64,000 bases of DNA from Sphingopyxis sp. H115. GTDB lineage: Bacteria; Pseudomonadota; Alphaproteobacteria; Sphingomonadales; Sphingomonadaceae. Shown piece by piece: positions 9,298 through 18,316 of this stretch; position 1 is the first letter of the stretch, and each line of letters begins with the position of its first letter. The stretch lies in the NCBI RefSeq assembly GCF_001468465.1, contig NZ_LNSA01000003.1, positions 173,869-237,868 on the forward strand, given 5' to 3'. A program made the position numbers and the translations under genes. Below the pieces are notes generated by a model. It had not been told where the DNA came from, ran no database searches, and saw only the letters and a program-made list of their open reading frames with translations.

Positions 9298-10029
9298 TCA
9301 ATCCTCCTCGTCGGCCAATCGCCGCAGCCGTGCCGAAACGCGGTTGTCGGCGATAATCCGCCGCATCCGCATCAGCACGATCGCCCCGAATAACAGCGAA
9401 AAGCCGAACAGGGTCAAGCCCAGCGGCCACAGCAAGGCGCCATCGATGCTCGAACCACGCAACGTGATGCTGGGGCCTTGGTGCAGGCTGTTCCACCATA
9501 CGACGCTGCGGTTGATGATCGGGATGTTGATCGCGCCGACCAGCGCATAGATCGCCGCACCGCGCGACAGCGAACCGCCCTGCCGCTGCCCGTCGTCACC
9601 GCTCGTGAGCGCAATAAAGCCCGCGTAGAGAAACAGCAGGACGAGCATCGAGGTCATCCGTCCGTCCCATTCCCACCAGGTCCCCCACGTCGGGCGGCCC
9701 CAGATCGATCCGGTCGCAAGACATAGAGCAGTGAACAGCATCCCCGGCACCGCGATCGCGCGTGCCGCGATACCCGACAAGGGGTGGCGCCAGACGAGTT
9801 GCACCAGCCCCGCGACCGCCAGCGACGTCCAGCCGCCCATGCCGAGCCACGCCGATGGGACATGGACGTAAAGAATGCGCGCGGTTTCGCCCTGCTTGTA
9901 ATCGCCCGGAACCATTGCCAGCCCGGCCCATGCGCCGCCGAGTACAAGGAGCAGCCCGACGCCGAGCAACCACGGAGTCAGCGGCTTGGCGATCGCAAGA
10001 AAGCGCGTTGGATTGGCGTAGGCGTGCAT
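9298..10029 (-). CDS. ccmC: Haem exporter/haem-handling protein CcmC
   Basis: First gene of the ccm run, 243 residues with six membrane helices. It carries the WWD haem-handling motif WGTWWEWDGRMTS and the flanking family segments ILYVHVPSAWLGMGGW and INRSVVWWNSLHQG. CcmC presents haem for covalent attachment to CcmE. ccmA and ccmB, the usual ABC partners, are not next to it here, so they must lie elsewhere in the genome. It is divergent from the TonB receptor gene across about 260 bp. Confidence 0.96.
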   Translation of the reverse strand: MHAYANPTRFLAIAKPLTPWLLGVGLLLVLGGAWAGLAMVPGDYKQGETARILYVHVPSAWLGMGGWTSLAVAGLVQLVWRHPLSGIAARAIAVPGMLFTALCLATGSIWGRPTWGTWWEWDGRMTSMLVLLFLYAGFIALTSGDDGQRQGGSLSRGAAIYALVGAINIPIINRSVVWWNSLHQGPSITLRGSSIDGALLWPLGLTLFGFSLLFGAIVLMRMRRIIADNRVSARLRRLADEED

Positions 10030-10099
10030 GCGCGCCGAGCCTTAAGCGAGCGCGGGCGCGCGGTCCAGTCCATTGCGGCGCGCCCGCCCTTGTAACAAT

Positions 10100-10111
10100 G
10101 GTATCGATACC
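10100..10111. promoter_or_regulatory. Perfect 12-bp palindrome, candidate operator
   Basis: GGTATCGATACC is a perfect palindrome with a central CG step, the layout of many LacI-type operators. It lies in the divergent region, about 70 bp before ccmC and just upstream of the putative promoter of the TonB receptor gene. No LacI gene lies in this window, so the regulator is unknown. Confidence 0.4.
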
Positions 10112-10117
10112 CTTGGT

Positions 10118-10147
10118 TTGACGGAATTTTATTTCATTAGCTATGAC
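10118..10147 (+). promoter_or_regulatory. Candidate promoter of the TonB-dependent receptor
   Basis: TTGACG at 10118-10123 and TATGAC at 10142-10147 are separated by 18 bp, in an AT-rich patch that stands out from the GC-rich surroundings. The palindrome at 10100-10111 sits directly upstream of the -35. A leader of about 135 nt would result. Confidence 0.4.
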
Positions 10148-10288
10148 AGTCCTGTGACATCGTTACCACAATAGCCCTGAAAACGTAACAAAACCGTCGC
10201 GATAGCGCGATTTTCACTGGCGATCGGGGCGACCCCGCTCAATCCTGTTCCTCCGATGCAACTCGCATCGCAAAACAGGGAAGAGATC

Positions 10289-12862
10289 ATGAAAACTGCC
10301 CATTGCGCCTCGCGCCTCGCCCTTTCCGCCGCACTGGTCGCCAGCGGCGTTGCGGTCCCCGCCTTTGCACAGGACGGCGGCGCCGCCGCCGAAGCCGCCG
10401 ATGAAAGCGCGACGATCATCGTCACTGGCACGCGCCGGACTGATCGCACCGTCGCCGACAGCACCGTGCCGATCGACGTCATCTCCAGCGACTCGCTCCA
10501 GAACAGCGGCACCACCGAAACCAACCGGCTGCTCAACCAGCTCGTCCCCTCGTTCAATTTCCCGCAACCATCGCTGACCGACGGCACGGACTCGCTGCGC
10601 CCCGCAACGCTCCGCGGACTCGCGCCCGATCAGGTGCTCGTGCTGGTCAACGGCAAGCGCCGCCATCTGTCCGCGCTGCTCAACCTCAACGGGTCGGTCG
10701 GCCGCGGCTCGTCAGGGGTCGACATGAACACGATCCCACCGCTCGCAATCGACCGGATCGAAGTGCTGCGCGACGGCGCCTCGTCGCAATATGGCTCCGA
10801 CGCGATCGCCGGGGTGATCAACATCCAGCTCAAACGGCGCGAAGGCGGCCGCGCGCAGATCAGCTACGGCAAATATATCACGACCATGGAGGACGTGAAG
10901 AATGTCGCCAGCGTCGCGCCGACGCTGACCGGCAGCGGCAGCGAAAACCCCGTCATCACTCTCACCGACGAAGACCGCAAGCGGCGCGACGGCGAAACCT
11001 GGACGATGGCGACAAACATCGGGCTGCCCGTCGGTCCGGGCGGCTATTTCAACTTCACCGCCGAATATAAGGATCGCGCGCCAACCAACCGTTCGGGTCC
11101 CGACCTGCGCCGCAACTATGCCGGTCAGGGCGACCCGCGCGAGGTGACCGTCGATCGTTTCTACCATCGCTACGGCGACGGCGAATCCAAGGATATGAAC
11201 TTCTTCTTCAACGCCGGGATGGACGTCGGCGCCGAATGGGAGCTTTACAGCTTCGGCAGCTATGGCGTGCGCGACGCCAATGGTGCCGGATTCTATCGCC
11301 GCGCGCAGGATTCGCGCAATGCCGACTGGGACAATGGCGGCGCTCCGATCTATCCCGACGGCTTCCTGCCCATCATTACCAGCACGATCCGCGACATCGC
11401 GATCGCCGGGGGCCTGCGTGGCGAAACCGCCGGCTGGAACCTCGACCTGTCGGTAAACTATGGATCGAACCGCCTTGACTATGGTGTCGAAAACAGCATC
11501 AATACCTCGCTCGGCAGCTTGGGCAGCCCGCGCAACTTCGATGCGGGCGGGCTGCGTGCGGGCCAGACCTCGGTCAATTTCGACGCGTCGCGCGACCTCG
11601 ACTTCGGGCTCGGCGACACGACGCTTGCCGTCGGTGGCGAATGGCGCAACGAAAATTACAAGATCGTCGCCGGCGAACCGGCCAGCTATATCGCCGGCCC
11701 CTACACCTTCACCAACGGCGCAGCGCCAGGCGCGCAGGTGTTCCCCGGCTTCTCGCCGACCACCGCAATCGACGCATCGCGCGACAGCTTTGCCGGCTAT
11801 CTCGAACTCGACGCCGACATCGGCGATATGTTCAGCGTTCAGGTCGCGGGCCGCTACGAACATTTCTCCGATTTCGGCGACACGGTGAACGGCAAATTCG
11901 CCGCGCGCTTCGAACCCGTCGACGGCCTTGCCTTTCGCGGCTCGATCTCGACCGGCTTCCGCGCACCCGGCATGGCGCAGCAATTTTTCTCAACCACCTC
12001 GACGAACAATGTCGCGGGGGTCGGGCTGATCGAAATCGGCACTTTTCCTGTCGGTTCACCGATCGCCGTCGCCTTGGGCGCCGAACCGCTCGAACCCGAA
12101 AAATCGGTCAATCTCGGCGGCGGCGTCGTCTTTTCGATGGTGCCGGGGCTGAACATCACGGTCGATTATTACAACATCAAGATCAACGACCGGATCACCC
12201 TGACCGAAAATCTGCAAGGCGCCGACGTCGAAGACATATTGGAAGATGCCGGGGTCAACGGCACGTCGGCGCGTTTCTTCATCAACGGCATCGACACGCG
12301 GACGCAGGGACTCGATGTCGTCGCGAGCTATCGCCTACCCGATTTCGGCGCCGGCCGAATCACGCTGACCGCCGGTTATAATATCAACGACACCAAGATC
12401 ACCGATCGCCGGACGTTCAGCGGCTTTACCGCGCAACGCCTGTTCGCGCGGCCCGAAAGCTTCCGCCTGACCGACGGCCAGCCGTCGAACAAGCTGAACG
12501 TCGGGCTCGATTGGGAAGCTGGGCCGGCCGGCCTGACGCTGCGCGCCAATCGCTATGGCTCGGTCTTCCTGCCAGTCGGCGGGGTCAACGACATCACAAT
12601 CGGCAAGGGCGACGCCCCCGGTGACATCACCCTGTCGCCCAAGTGGGTCGTCGATCTCGAACTGCGTTACAAATTGTTCGACAAGGTCGGGCTCGCCGTC
12701 GGCGCCAACAATCTGCTCGACGAATATCCCGATCGCCTGCCGGTCGGGACGGTCGACGGTTTCAACTACGGGCTGAACAACAGCTTCCTGCCCTATTCGG
12801 CACAGTCGCCGTTCGGGTTCAGCGGTCGCTTCGTCTACGGGCGCGTATCGGTCGATTTCTGA
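10289..12862 (+). CDS. TonB-dependent outer-membrane receptor
   Basis: An 857-residue outer-membrane transporter that imports a ligand using TonB energy. ATG at 10289 follows the ribosome site AGGGAAGAG. A signal peptide ends at about AFA-QDGG. The TonB box region DESATIIVTG is followed by the plug domain (RGLAPDQVLVLVNGKRRH, DRIEVLRDGASSQYGSDAIAGVINI) and then the beta-barrel. The C-terminus (FSGRFVYGRVSVDF) ends in Phe, as outer-membrane proteins do. The substrate cannot be read from sequence. It stands alone, with no adjacent regulator, transporter or hydrolase. Confidence 0.93.
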   Translation: MKTAHCASRLALSAALVASGVAVPAFAQDGGAAAEAADESATIIVTGTRRTDRTVADSTVPIDVISSDSLQNSGTTETNRLLNQLVPSFNFPQPSLTDGTDSLRPATLRGLAPDQVLVLVNGKRRHLSALLNLNGSVGRGSSGVDMNTIPPLAIDRIEVLRDGASSQYGSDAIAGVINIQLKRREGGRAQISYGKYITTMEDVKNVASVAPTLTGSGSENPVITLTDEDRKRRDGETWTMATNIGLPVGPGGYFNFTAEYKDRAPTNRSGPDLRRNYAGQGDPREVTVDRFYHRYGDGESKDMNFFFNAGMDVGAEWELYSFGSYGVRDANGAGFYRRAQDSRNADWDNGGAPIYPDGFLPIITSTIRDIAIAGGLRGETAGWNLDLSVNYGSNRLDYGVENSINTSLGSLGSPRNFDAGGLRAGQTSVNFDASRDLDFGLGDTTLAVGGEWRNENYKIVAGEPASYIAGPYTFTNGAAPGAQVFPGFSPTTAIDASRDSFAGYLELDADIGDMFSVQVAGRYEHFSDFGDTVNGKFAARFEPVDGLAFRGSISTGFRAPGMAQQFFSTTSTNNVAGVGLIEIGTFPVGSPIAVALGAEPLEPEKSVNLGGGVVFSMVPGLNITVDYYNIKINDRITLTENLQGADVEDILEDAGVNGTSARFFINGIDTRTQGLDVVASYRLPDFGAGRITLTAGYNINDTKITDRRTFSGFTAQRLFARPESFRLTDGQPSNKLNVGLDWEAGPAGLTLRANRYGSVFLPVGGVNDITIGKGDAPGDITLSPKWVVDLELRYKLFDKVGLAVGANNLLDEYPDRLPVGTVDGFNYGLNNSFLPYSAQSPFGFSGRFVYGRVSVDF

Positions 12863-12895
12863 CCGCGCTTAAGGGTGAACGGGAAGGGCCGGAGG

Positions 12896-13249
12896 CTATG
12901 CTTCCGGCCTTGTCCATATCCAGCTGCCGGTAACGACTGCGGCGATCACAGGAAGCATGACCCACGGCCAAGGAGATAAAATCGCCGCCAGCACGATGCT
13001 GACGGCAAAGGCTAGCGTCGCCGCCAGCTTCCCTTTGCGGCTGATCGCGCCCTTGTCGCGCCAGGCGACGATATGATGTCCGAAACGCGGGTGGGTGAGC
13101 AGCCAGCTTTCCAGTCGCGGCGACGATCGTGCGAAGCAGAAGGCCGCAAGGATGACGAAAGGCACCGTCGGCAGCAGGGGCAGGAAGGCGCCGATCGCGC
13201 CGAGTCCCAGCGCAGCCCAGCCTGCGACCAGATAGAAGTGCCGTTTCAT
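12896..13249 (-). CDS. DUF454/YbaN family inner-membrane protein
   Basis: A 117-residue protein from ATG 13249 with two N-terminal helices around LGLGAIGAFLPLLPTVPFVILAAFCFARSSP. This is the hallmark of the YbaN/DUF454 family. A basic segment (WRDKGAISRKGK) and two further helices follow. The biochemical role of the family is unknown. An alternative start at 13276 would add nine residues. It is convergent with the TonB receptor gene. Confidence 0.85.
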   Translation of the reverse strand: MKRHFYLVAGWAALGLGAIGAFLPLLPTVPFVILAAFCFARSSPRLESWLLTHPRFGHHIVAWRDKGAISRKGKLAATLAFAVSIVLAAILSPWPWVMLPVIAAVVTGSWIWTRPEA

Positions 13250-13286
13250 CTGGGGCTGGCTTAGCGGAATTCGCATCCCGCGCCAG

Positions 13287-13390
13287 CCCTTCGCGACACC
13301 CGCGAAGGGTGCGCAGAGGCGCGTGACTCTGCTTGCCGCCGCTGGAGGCGTTTGATTATACCGATAGCGGCCCCCGCCCGCGTGGGGGCC
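13287..13390 (-). other. Two strong hairpins downstream of the amino-acid dehydrogenase
   Basis: Between the two minus-strand genes lie CCCTTCGCG/CGCGAAGGG (13287-13295 with 13301-13309) and GGCCCCC/GGGGGCC (13369-13375 with 13384-13390). Neither has a T-run on the minus strand, so they are not classical terminators. They may protect the 3' end of the dehydrogenase mRNA. Confidence 0.35.
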
Positions 13391-13394
13391 ACGC

Positions 13395-14447
13395 TTACCC
13401 CCGCCCGATCAGCTTCTGCGCCATGCGGTCGGCGACGACCGACGCGGGCGTCCCGCTGGCCTTGCTCTCCGCCCATATCTCGGCGAGGCGGCCGGGAATC
13501 TGATGGATACGGCTCTCGACTTCCTCGCGGCTGCCCTGCCCTAGATACTCCAGCGCAACGTTAATGATGCCGCCGGCATTGATCACATAATCGGGGGCAT
13601 AGACGATGCCGCGGTCGTGCACACGCTGGCCGTCGAGCGCGGTGGCAAGCTGGTTGTTCGCACCGCCCGCGACGATCGGCACGCGCAGCTTTTCGATGCT
13701 TTGCTCGGTCAGGATCGCGCCCAGCGCGTTGGGGCTCAATACGTCGGCTTCGACTTCCATGATCGCCGCCGAATCGGCGAGTTCGGCGCCCAGTTCCTCG
13801 GCCAGCGCCCGCGCTCGCGCAAGATTGACGTCGGCGAGCGTCAACTTCGCCCCTTCGGCCGCCAACCGCCGCGCAACACCGCCGCCGACGCTGCCGACCC
13901 CCTGGATCGCGATACGCACATCCTTGGCGCTGTCGGTTCCCAGCCCCTGCCGGATCGCCGCCTTGATCCCCAGATAGACGCCCAGCGCGGTGAACGGCCC
14001 CGGATCGCCGCCTGCATCGGCGCCGCTAGCAACCGGCAGTCCGCTGACATGCTTCGTCTGCTTCGAAATTTCGACCATGTCGGCGTCGGTGATCCCGACG
14101 TCCTCGGCGGTGACATAAGCGCCGCCCAGCGACTCGACTGCGCGGCCGAACGCCGCGAGCAGTTCGGGGGTCTTTGCCGCGCCCTCGTCGGCCAGGATCA
14201 CGCCCTTGCCGCCGCCCATCGGCAGCCCGGCCATCGCATTTTTGTAGCTCATCCCGCGCGACAGGCGCAGCGCGTCGGTGATCGCCGCCGCGCGCTGCGG
14301 ATAATGCCAGTAACGCACGCCGCCCGCGCCGGGGCCGAGGTGGGTCGAGTGGACGGCGATGACCGCCGTGAGCCCGCTCACGCGATCGCGGAACATGTGA
14401 ACATGTTCATGATCGTCGAAATCGGCGAAATCCCAGACAGCAGACAT
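13395..14447 (-). CDS. Leu/Val/Phe-type amino-acid dehydrogenase
   Basis: A 350-residue NAD-dependent Glu/Leu/Phe/Val dehydrogenase that deaminates a hydrophobic amino acid to its 2-oxo acid. The catalytic region LPMGGGKGVILAD holds the substrate Lys. The Rossmann segment IQGVGSVGGGVARRL binds NAD, and NAGGIINVALEY is a family signature. The length (about 350) fits leucine or phenylalanine dehydrogenase better than the longer glutamate enzymes. Exact specificity is not certain. A strong ribosome site (GAGGAG) precedes the ATG. tRNA-His lies upstream on the same strand. Confidence 0.92.
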   Translation of the reverse strand: MSAVWDFADFDDHEHVHMFRDRVSGLTAVIAVHSTHLGPGAGGVRYWHYPQRAAAITDALRLSRGMSYKNAMAGLPMGGGKGVILADEGAAKTPELLAAFGRAVESLGGAYVTAEDVGITDADMVEISKQTKHVSGLPVASGADAGGDPGPFTALGVYLGIKAAIRQGLGTDSAKDVRIAIQGVGSVGGGVARRLAAEGAKLTLADVNLARARALAEELGAELADSAAIMEVEADVLSPNALGAILTEQSIEKLRVPIVAGGANNQLATALDGQRVHDRGIVYAPDYVINAGGIINVALEYLGQGSREEVESRIHQIPGRLAEIWAESKASGTPASVVADRMAQKLIGRG

Positions 14448-14545
14448 GCGCGGCTCCTCGCATTAGAAAATTACGTAAATACGCAATAATCCAATAGGGA
14501 TTGAGAGTCACCCCAAATCCCGCACAAGCGTGAAGATAGAAAAGG

Positions 14546-14623
14546 TGGGGCGACCAACGGGGCTCGAACCCGCGACCTCCGGTACCACAAACCGGCGCTC
14601 TAACCAACTGAGCTATGGTCGCC
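14546..14623 (-). tRNA. tRNA-His (GTG)
   Basis: A full cloverleaf: acceptor stem GCGACCA/TGGTCGC, anticodon stem CCGGT/ACCGG with loop TTGTGGT (anticodon GTG), and T-loop TTCGAGC. An extra 5' G at 14623 (G-1) faces C73, the usual bacterial tRNA-His identity pair, and CCA is encoded. G-1 is therefore present, unlike in some alphaproteobacteria that lack it. Confidence 0.95.
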
Positions 14624-14725
14624 ACATGCCGCGCGCAAAGCCGCTGCGACAGCGCGCGGCGATAGGCGCGCCCTCCCCCTTCGTCAAGCATTGTTCGCTC
14701 GCGAGCAAGCCACTAAAAGCGCGTC

Positions 14726-15409
14726 ATGGCTGGCAACGAACATGTCGACATGGCGACCTCGGGCGCCGACCGTACCGCGCAGCGGCTTGCCGCCGTCCCC
14801 GGCATCCGTCGCGCGCCGACGCCAAAGCTCCAACAGTTCATGCTGTCGCACTTCCTCGATGCCGAAACCTGCGCCGCACTGATTGCGCAGATCGACCGCG
14901 ATGTGCGACCCTCGACGATCGCCGATCCGAACGGTGACGACGCCTTTCGGACGAGCACGACCTGTGACCTCGATCACCGCGACCCGCTGGTAATTGGGGT
15001 CAACCGCAAGCTCCACGACCTCACTGGTATCCCGCTCGAATTTGGCGAACCGATGCAGGGCCAGCGCTACGATGTCGGACAGGAGTTCAAGGCGCACACC
15101 GACTATTTCGATCCGCACGGCAGCGACTGGGAAACCTATTGCGCGGTCCCCGGCCAGCGCAGCTGGACGCTGATGATCTATCTCAACGAACCCGGCGCCG
15201 GGGGCGCCACGCGCTTTCTCGCGACGGGGAAGATGCATCAGCCTGAAACGGGCAAGCTGCTCGCGTGGAACAATGTTCGGAGCGACGGAACCGCTAACCC
15301 CGACACGCTCCATCACGGAATGAAGGTGCGCAAGGGCCGCAAATATATCATCACCAAATGGTTCCGCGAACGGCCATGGCCGTGGGCGGAGGGGGAGCTG
15401 GGCCGATAG
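14726..15409 (+). CDS. 2OG-Fe(II) oxygenase, prolyl 4-hydroxylase-like
   Basis: A 227-residue soluble dioxygenase with the double-stranded beta-helix fold. The iron ligands are His124 and Asp126 (FKAHTDYF) and the distal His196 or 197 (DTLHHGMKV). Lys206 in RKGRKYIITKWFRER would bind 2-oxoglutarate. Family segments QRYDVGQEFKAHTDYF and LMIYLNEPGAGGATRF match prolyl 4-hydroxylase alpha-subunit-like proteins. The substrate is unknown. Bacterial members hydroxylate free or peptidyl proline or act on other proteins. There is no signal peptide. Confidence 0.9.
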   Translation: MAGNEHVDMATSGADRTAQRLAAVPGIRRAPTPKLQQFMLSHFLDAETCAALIAQIDRDVRPSTIADPNGDDAFRTSTTCDLDHRDPLVIGVNRKLHDLTGIPLEFGEPMQGQRYDVGQEFKAHTDYFDPHGSDWETYCAVPGQRSWTLMIYLNEPGAGGATRFLATGKMHQPETGKLLAWNNVRSDGTANPDTLHHGMKVRKGRKYIITKWFRERPWPWAEGELGR

Positions 15410-15419
15410 CCCGCCCAAA

Positions 15420-15550
15420 CCCGTTCGTGTCGAGCGAAGTCGAGACACCCACCGGCAGCACGAGCCTTCACAGTGTCTCGACTTCGACCAAAGGTCGACG
15501 TTTATCCTGAGCGCTTGCCAAGGCAGTCGAAGGGCTCGACACGAATGGGG
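15420..15550. repeat. Nested inverted-repeat intergenic element
   Basis: The outer arms are CCCGTTCGTGTCGAGC (15420-15435) and its near-perfect complement ending in CGAATGGGG (about 15534-15549). The inner arms are GAAGTCGAGACAC (15436-15448) and GTGTCTCGACTTC (15473-15485), a perfect match. Between them lies TTATCCTGAGCGCTTGCC and a second TCGAAGGGCTCGA block. From general knowledge, related elements are scattered in sphingomonad genomes. It fills the space between two convergent genes and may act in both directions as a transcript end. Confidence 0.7.
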
Positions 15551-15583
15551 ATAGGGGTCGGGTTTCGCCGACCCCCGGTTGAA

Positions 15584-16330
15584 TTACCGCACCAGCCGGT
15601 ACTGGAAATTCAGGGTCAGCGTATTCGTGACCTGCCCCGGCTCGACCGGCGTCGCCTTGCCGGCAGCATCCATCGCCTGCAACCGGACCATCGGCATCGG
15701 CGGCTGCGGCCCGCCAAAGCTGCCCTCACTGATCGAGATCAGCTCGACGCCGCGAAAGCCCGCGAGCCGCGCATAATCCTGCGCCTTCGCTTCGGCCGCC
15801 TTGATCGCGGTGCCGCGCGCGCCGACGAGCTGCGCGTCGGGATCCTTCATGCCGAACCACGGCCCATCGACATTGGTGCCGCCAGCGGCGACCAGCGCGT
15901 CGAGCAGCGGGCCGATATCGTCGATCTTGGGTGTCGTCGCGCGCACGCTGTTCGACACCTGATAGCCAAGGAAACGCGGCGGCTGGCCGTCGGTGCGGTT
16001 GTTATAATCATATTGTGGAGACAGGTTGATGCCGCTCGTCTGGATATCCTCGGCCTTGATCCCGCGCGCCTTGGCAGCGGCGATCAGCTTGTCCATCGCC
16101 GCAGCATTGGCGCGCATCGCTTCGACCGCAGTAGGCGCGGTCGTCGTCACGCCGGCTCCGACCGTCGCCTGGTCAGGGCGCGAACGCACCTCCTCGCTGA
16201 CGCTGAAGCTCAAAATCGGTCCCTGCGTCGTTGCTGCCGTCACCGTCGAACCTCCTTGTTGCGCGACGGCGGGCACCGCCGCCATCAGGGCCAGTCCGGA
16301 TGCCATAGCGGCGAGCATTTGCTTCGTCAT
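15584..16330 (-). CDS. SIMPL-domain (DUF541) periplasmic protein
   Basis: A 248-residue exported protein. ATG at 16330 follows the ribosome site AGGAGA, and a signal peptide ends near AVPAVA-QQ. The SIMPL/BP26-OMP28 domain shows ILSFSVSEEVRSRPDQATVGAGV, AAAKARGIKAEDIQTSGINLSPQYDYNN, a YQVSNSVRA strand, and AEAKAQDYARLAGFRG near the end. Members form oligomeric channel-like periplasmic assemblies or act in oxidative stress, but their role is poorly defined. It is divergent from the ABC-F gene. Confidence 0.9.
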   Translation of the reverse strand: MTKQMLAAMASGLALMAAVPAVAQQGGSTVTAATTQGPILSFSVSEEVRSRPDQATVGAGVTTTAPTAVEAMRANAAAMDKLIAAAKARGIKAEDIQTSGINLSPQYDYNNRTDGQPPRFLGYQVSNSVRATTPKIDDIGPLLDALVAAGGTNVDGPWFGMKDPDAQLVGARGTAIKAAEAKAQDYARLAGFRGVELISISEGSFGGPQPPMPMVRLQAMDAAGKATPVEPGQVTNTLTLNFQYRLVR

Positions 16331-16464
16331 TTCATTCTCCTGCGAACCGGGTTTCCGGTTCATTATGATCTCCGCCCCGTAACGCAGACGGAGCGAACGC
16401 GTTCCGGCCTTTGCGCGCACGGCGCTTGCATGATGCTGAACGTGTCGGTAGCGCGCCGTTCATC

Positions 16465-18243
16465 ATGGCAGCACCGATTTTATCTTATGAAGGCCTCGGT
16501 CTTGTGCAGGGCAGCGGTTGGCTGTTCCAGGATCTAGACATTTACGTCGGCGAACGCGATCGGCTGGCGCTGATCGGCCGCAATGGCGCGGGCAAGACCA
16601 CGCTGCTCAAACTGCTCGCGGGGCGGATCGATCCCGACAAGGGCAAGCGTACGATCGTCCCCGGCACCCATGTCGTGATGCTCGAACAGGAACCCGATTT
16701 CCGTCCCTTTGCGACACTGATGGACTTCGCCATCGCGGGCGACGACGGCCCGCCCGAGCATGAGGTGGCAGCCATCGCCGACCAACTCGGCATCGACATG
16801 AGCCGCACAGCCGCCAGCGCCTCGGGCGGCGAGCGCCGCCGCGCCGCGCTCGCGCGCGCTTTGGCGCAGAACCCCGACGTGCTGCTCCTCGACGAGCCGA
16901 CCAACCATCTCGACCTCGCCGCGATCGACTGGCTCGAAAGCTGGCTCGCGCGCTACACAGGCGCGTTCGTCGCGATCAGCCACGACCGCACCTTCCTGAC
17001 CCGTCTGACGCGCCAGACCCTGTGGCTTGACCGCGGCAGCATCCGCCGCAAGGAAATCGGCTTCGGCGGCTTCGAGGAATGGAGCGATGCCGTCGCCGCG
17101 GAGGAAATGCGCGCCGCCCAAAAGCTCGATTCGAAGCTGCGGCTCGAGGCGCACTGGCTCGAACGCGGGGTCACGGCGCGGCGCAAGCGCAACCAGGGCC
17201 GGCTCGAGAAATTGAAGGAAATGCGCGCGACCCGCGCCGCGATGATCGGCGGTCCCGGCGTTGCCAAACTCGGCCTCGCCAACGACGATGTCCGCTCGAA
17301 ATCGGTGATCGTCGCCGAAAATGTGAGCAAGAGCTTCGGCGACCGCACGATCATCAGGAACCTCGATTTCCGCGTCCAGCGCGGCGACCGTATCGGCATC
17401 GTCGGCGCCAACGGCGCGGGCAAATCGACCCTGCTCAAGCTGCTCACCGGCGAGATCGCGCCCGACGAAGGCAGCATCACCCTCGCTCCGACGCTCGACG
17501 GCATCATCATCGACCAGCAGCGCAGCCTGCTCTCGCCCGAAAAGCGCGTCCGTGACGTGCTCGCCGACGGCGGCGACTGGGTCGAGGTGCGCGGCGTCAA
17601 AAAACATATCCAAGGTTATTTGAAAGAGTTCCTCTTCGACCCAGGCGTCGTCGAGGCGAGCGTCGGCGCGCTATCGGGCGGCGAGCGCTCGCGCCTCCTC
17701 CTCGCCCGCGAGTTCGCCCGCGAATCGAACCTGCTCGTCCTCGACGAGCCGACCAACGACCTCGACCTCGAAACGCTCGACCTGCTCCAGGAAGTCATCG
17801 CCGACTATGCCGGCACCGTGCTGCTCGTCAGCCACGACCGCGACTTCCTCGACCGCACGGTAACGGTGACGCTCGGCCTCGACGGCACCGGCAAGGTCGA
17901 CATCGTCGCGGGTGGCTATGCCGACTGGGAGGCGAAACGGGTCAAACCGAACAGCGCCAAGGTCAAGGTCGCGGGAACCACCGCCCCGCCCCCACCTCCG
18001 CAAGCGCGCAAAAAGCTCTCCTACAAAGACCAGCGCGACTATGATCTGCTACCGGTCCGGATCGAGGAAATCGAAAGCGAAATGGCGAAAATCGAAGCCG
18101 AACTATCCGACAGCACCATCTTCACGCGTGATAACGCGCGCTTCAACACGCTGACGGCCAAGCTCGACAAGCTGCGCGAGGAAAAGGCCGCGGCCGAAGA
18201 CCGCTGGCTCGCGCTGGCCGAAGTGGTTGAAACATTCGGGTAA
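16465..18243 (+). CDS. ABC-F family ATPase (Uup-like)
   Basis: A 592-residue soluble protein with two ABC domains and no membrane segment. Walker A motifs are GRNGAGKTTLL and GANGAGKSTLL, signatures ASGGERRRAALARAL and LSGGERSRLLLAREF, and Walker B LLLDEPTNHLDL and LVLDEPTNDLDL. The interdomain linker is rich in Arg and Glu. The C-terminal extension (from about residue 515, KKLSYKDQRDYDLLPVRIEEIE) is the coiled coil typical of Uup, which acts in ribosome or DNA-junction processes. ATG at 16465 was chosen because it directly precedes the first ABC strand. Confidence 0.92.
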   Translation: MAAPILSYEGLGLVQGSGWLFQDLDIYVGERDRLALIGRNGAGKTTLLKLLAGRIDPDKGKRTIVPGTHVVMLEQEPDFRPFATLMDFAIAGDDGPPEHEVAAIADQLGIDMSRTAASASGGERRRAALARALAQNPDVLLLDEPTNHLDLAAIDWLESWLARYTGAFVAISHDRTFLTRLTRQTLWLDRGSIRRKEIGFGGFEEWSDAVAAEEMRAAQKLDSKLRLEAHWLERGVTARRKRNQGRLEKLKEMRATRAAMIGGPGVAKLGLANDDVRSKSVIVAENVSKSFGDRTIIRNLDFRVQRGDRIGIVGANGAGKSTLLKLLTGEIAPDEGSITLAPTLDGIIIDQQRSLLSPEKRVRDVLADGGDWVEVRGVKKHIQGYLKEFLFDPGVVEASVGALSGGERSRLLLAREFARESNLLVLDEPTNDLDLETLDLLQEVIADYAGTVLLVSHDRDFLDRTVTVTLGLDGTGKVDIVAGGYADWEAKRVKPNSAKVKVAGTTAPPPPPQARKKLSYKDQRDYDLLPVRIEEIESEMAKIEAELSDSTIFTRDNARFNTLTAKLDKLREEKAAAEDRWLALAEVVETFG

Positions 18244-18316
18244 GCGGCCATCGCCCACTTCTGCCGCTTGGCGGTTTTGGAATGGTGAGCTGTCGCCGCA
18301 CCCAATCCCTTCGTCA

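Noticed and set aside
12887..12909. Hairpin GGCCGGAG/CTTCCGGCC at the end of the TonB receptor gene
   Set aside because: It overlaps the end of the convergent DUF454 gene and lacks a T-run.
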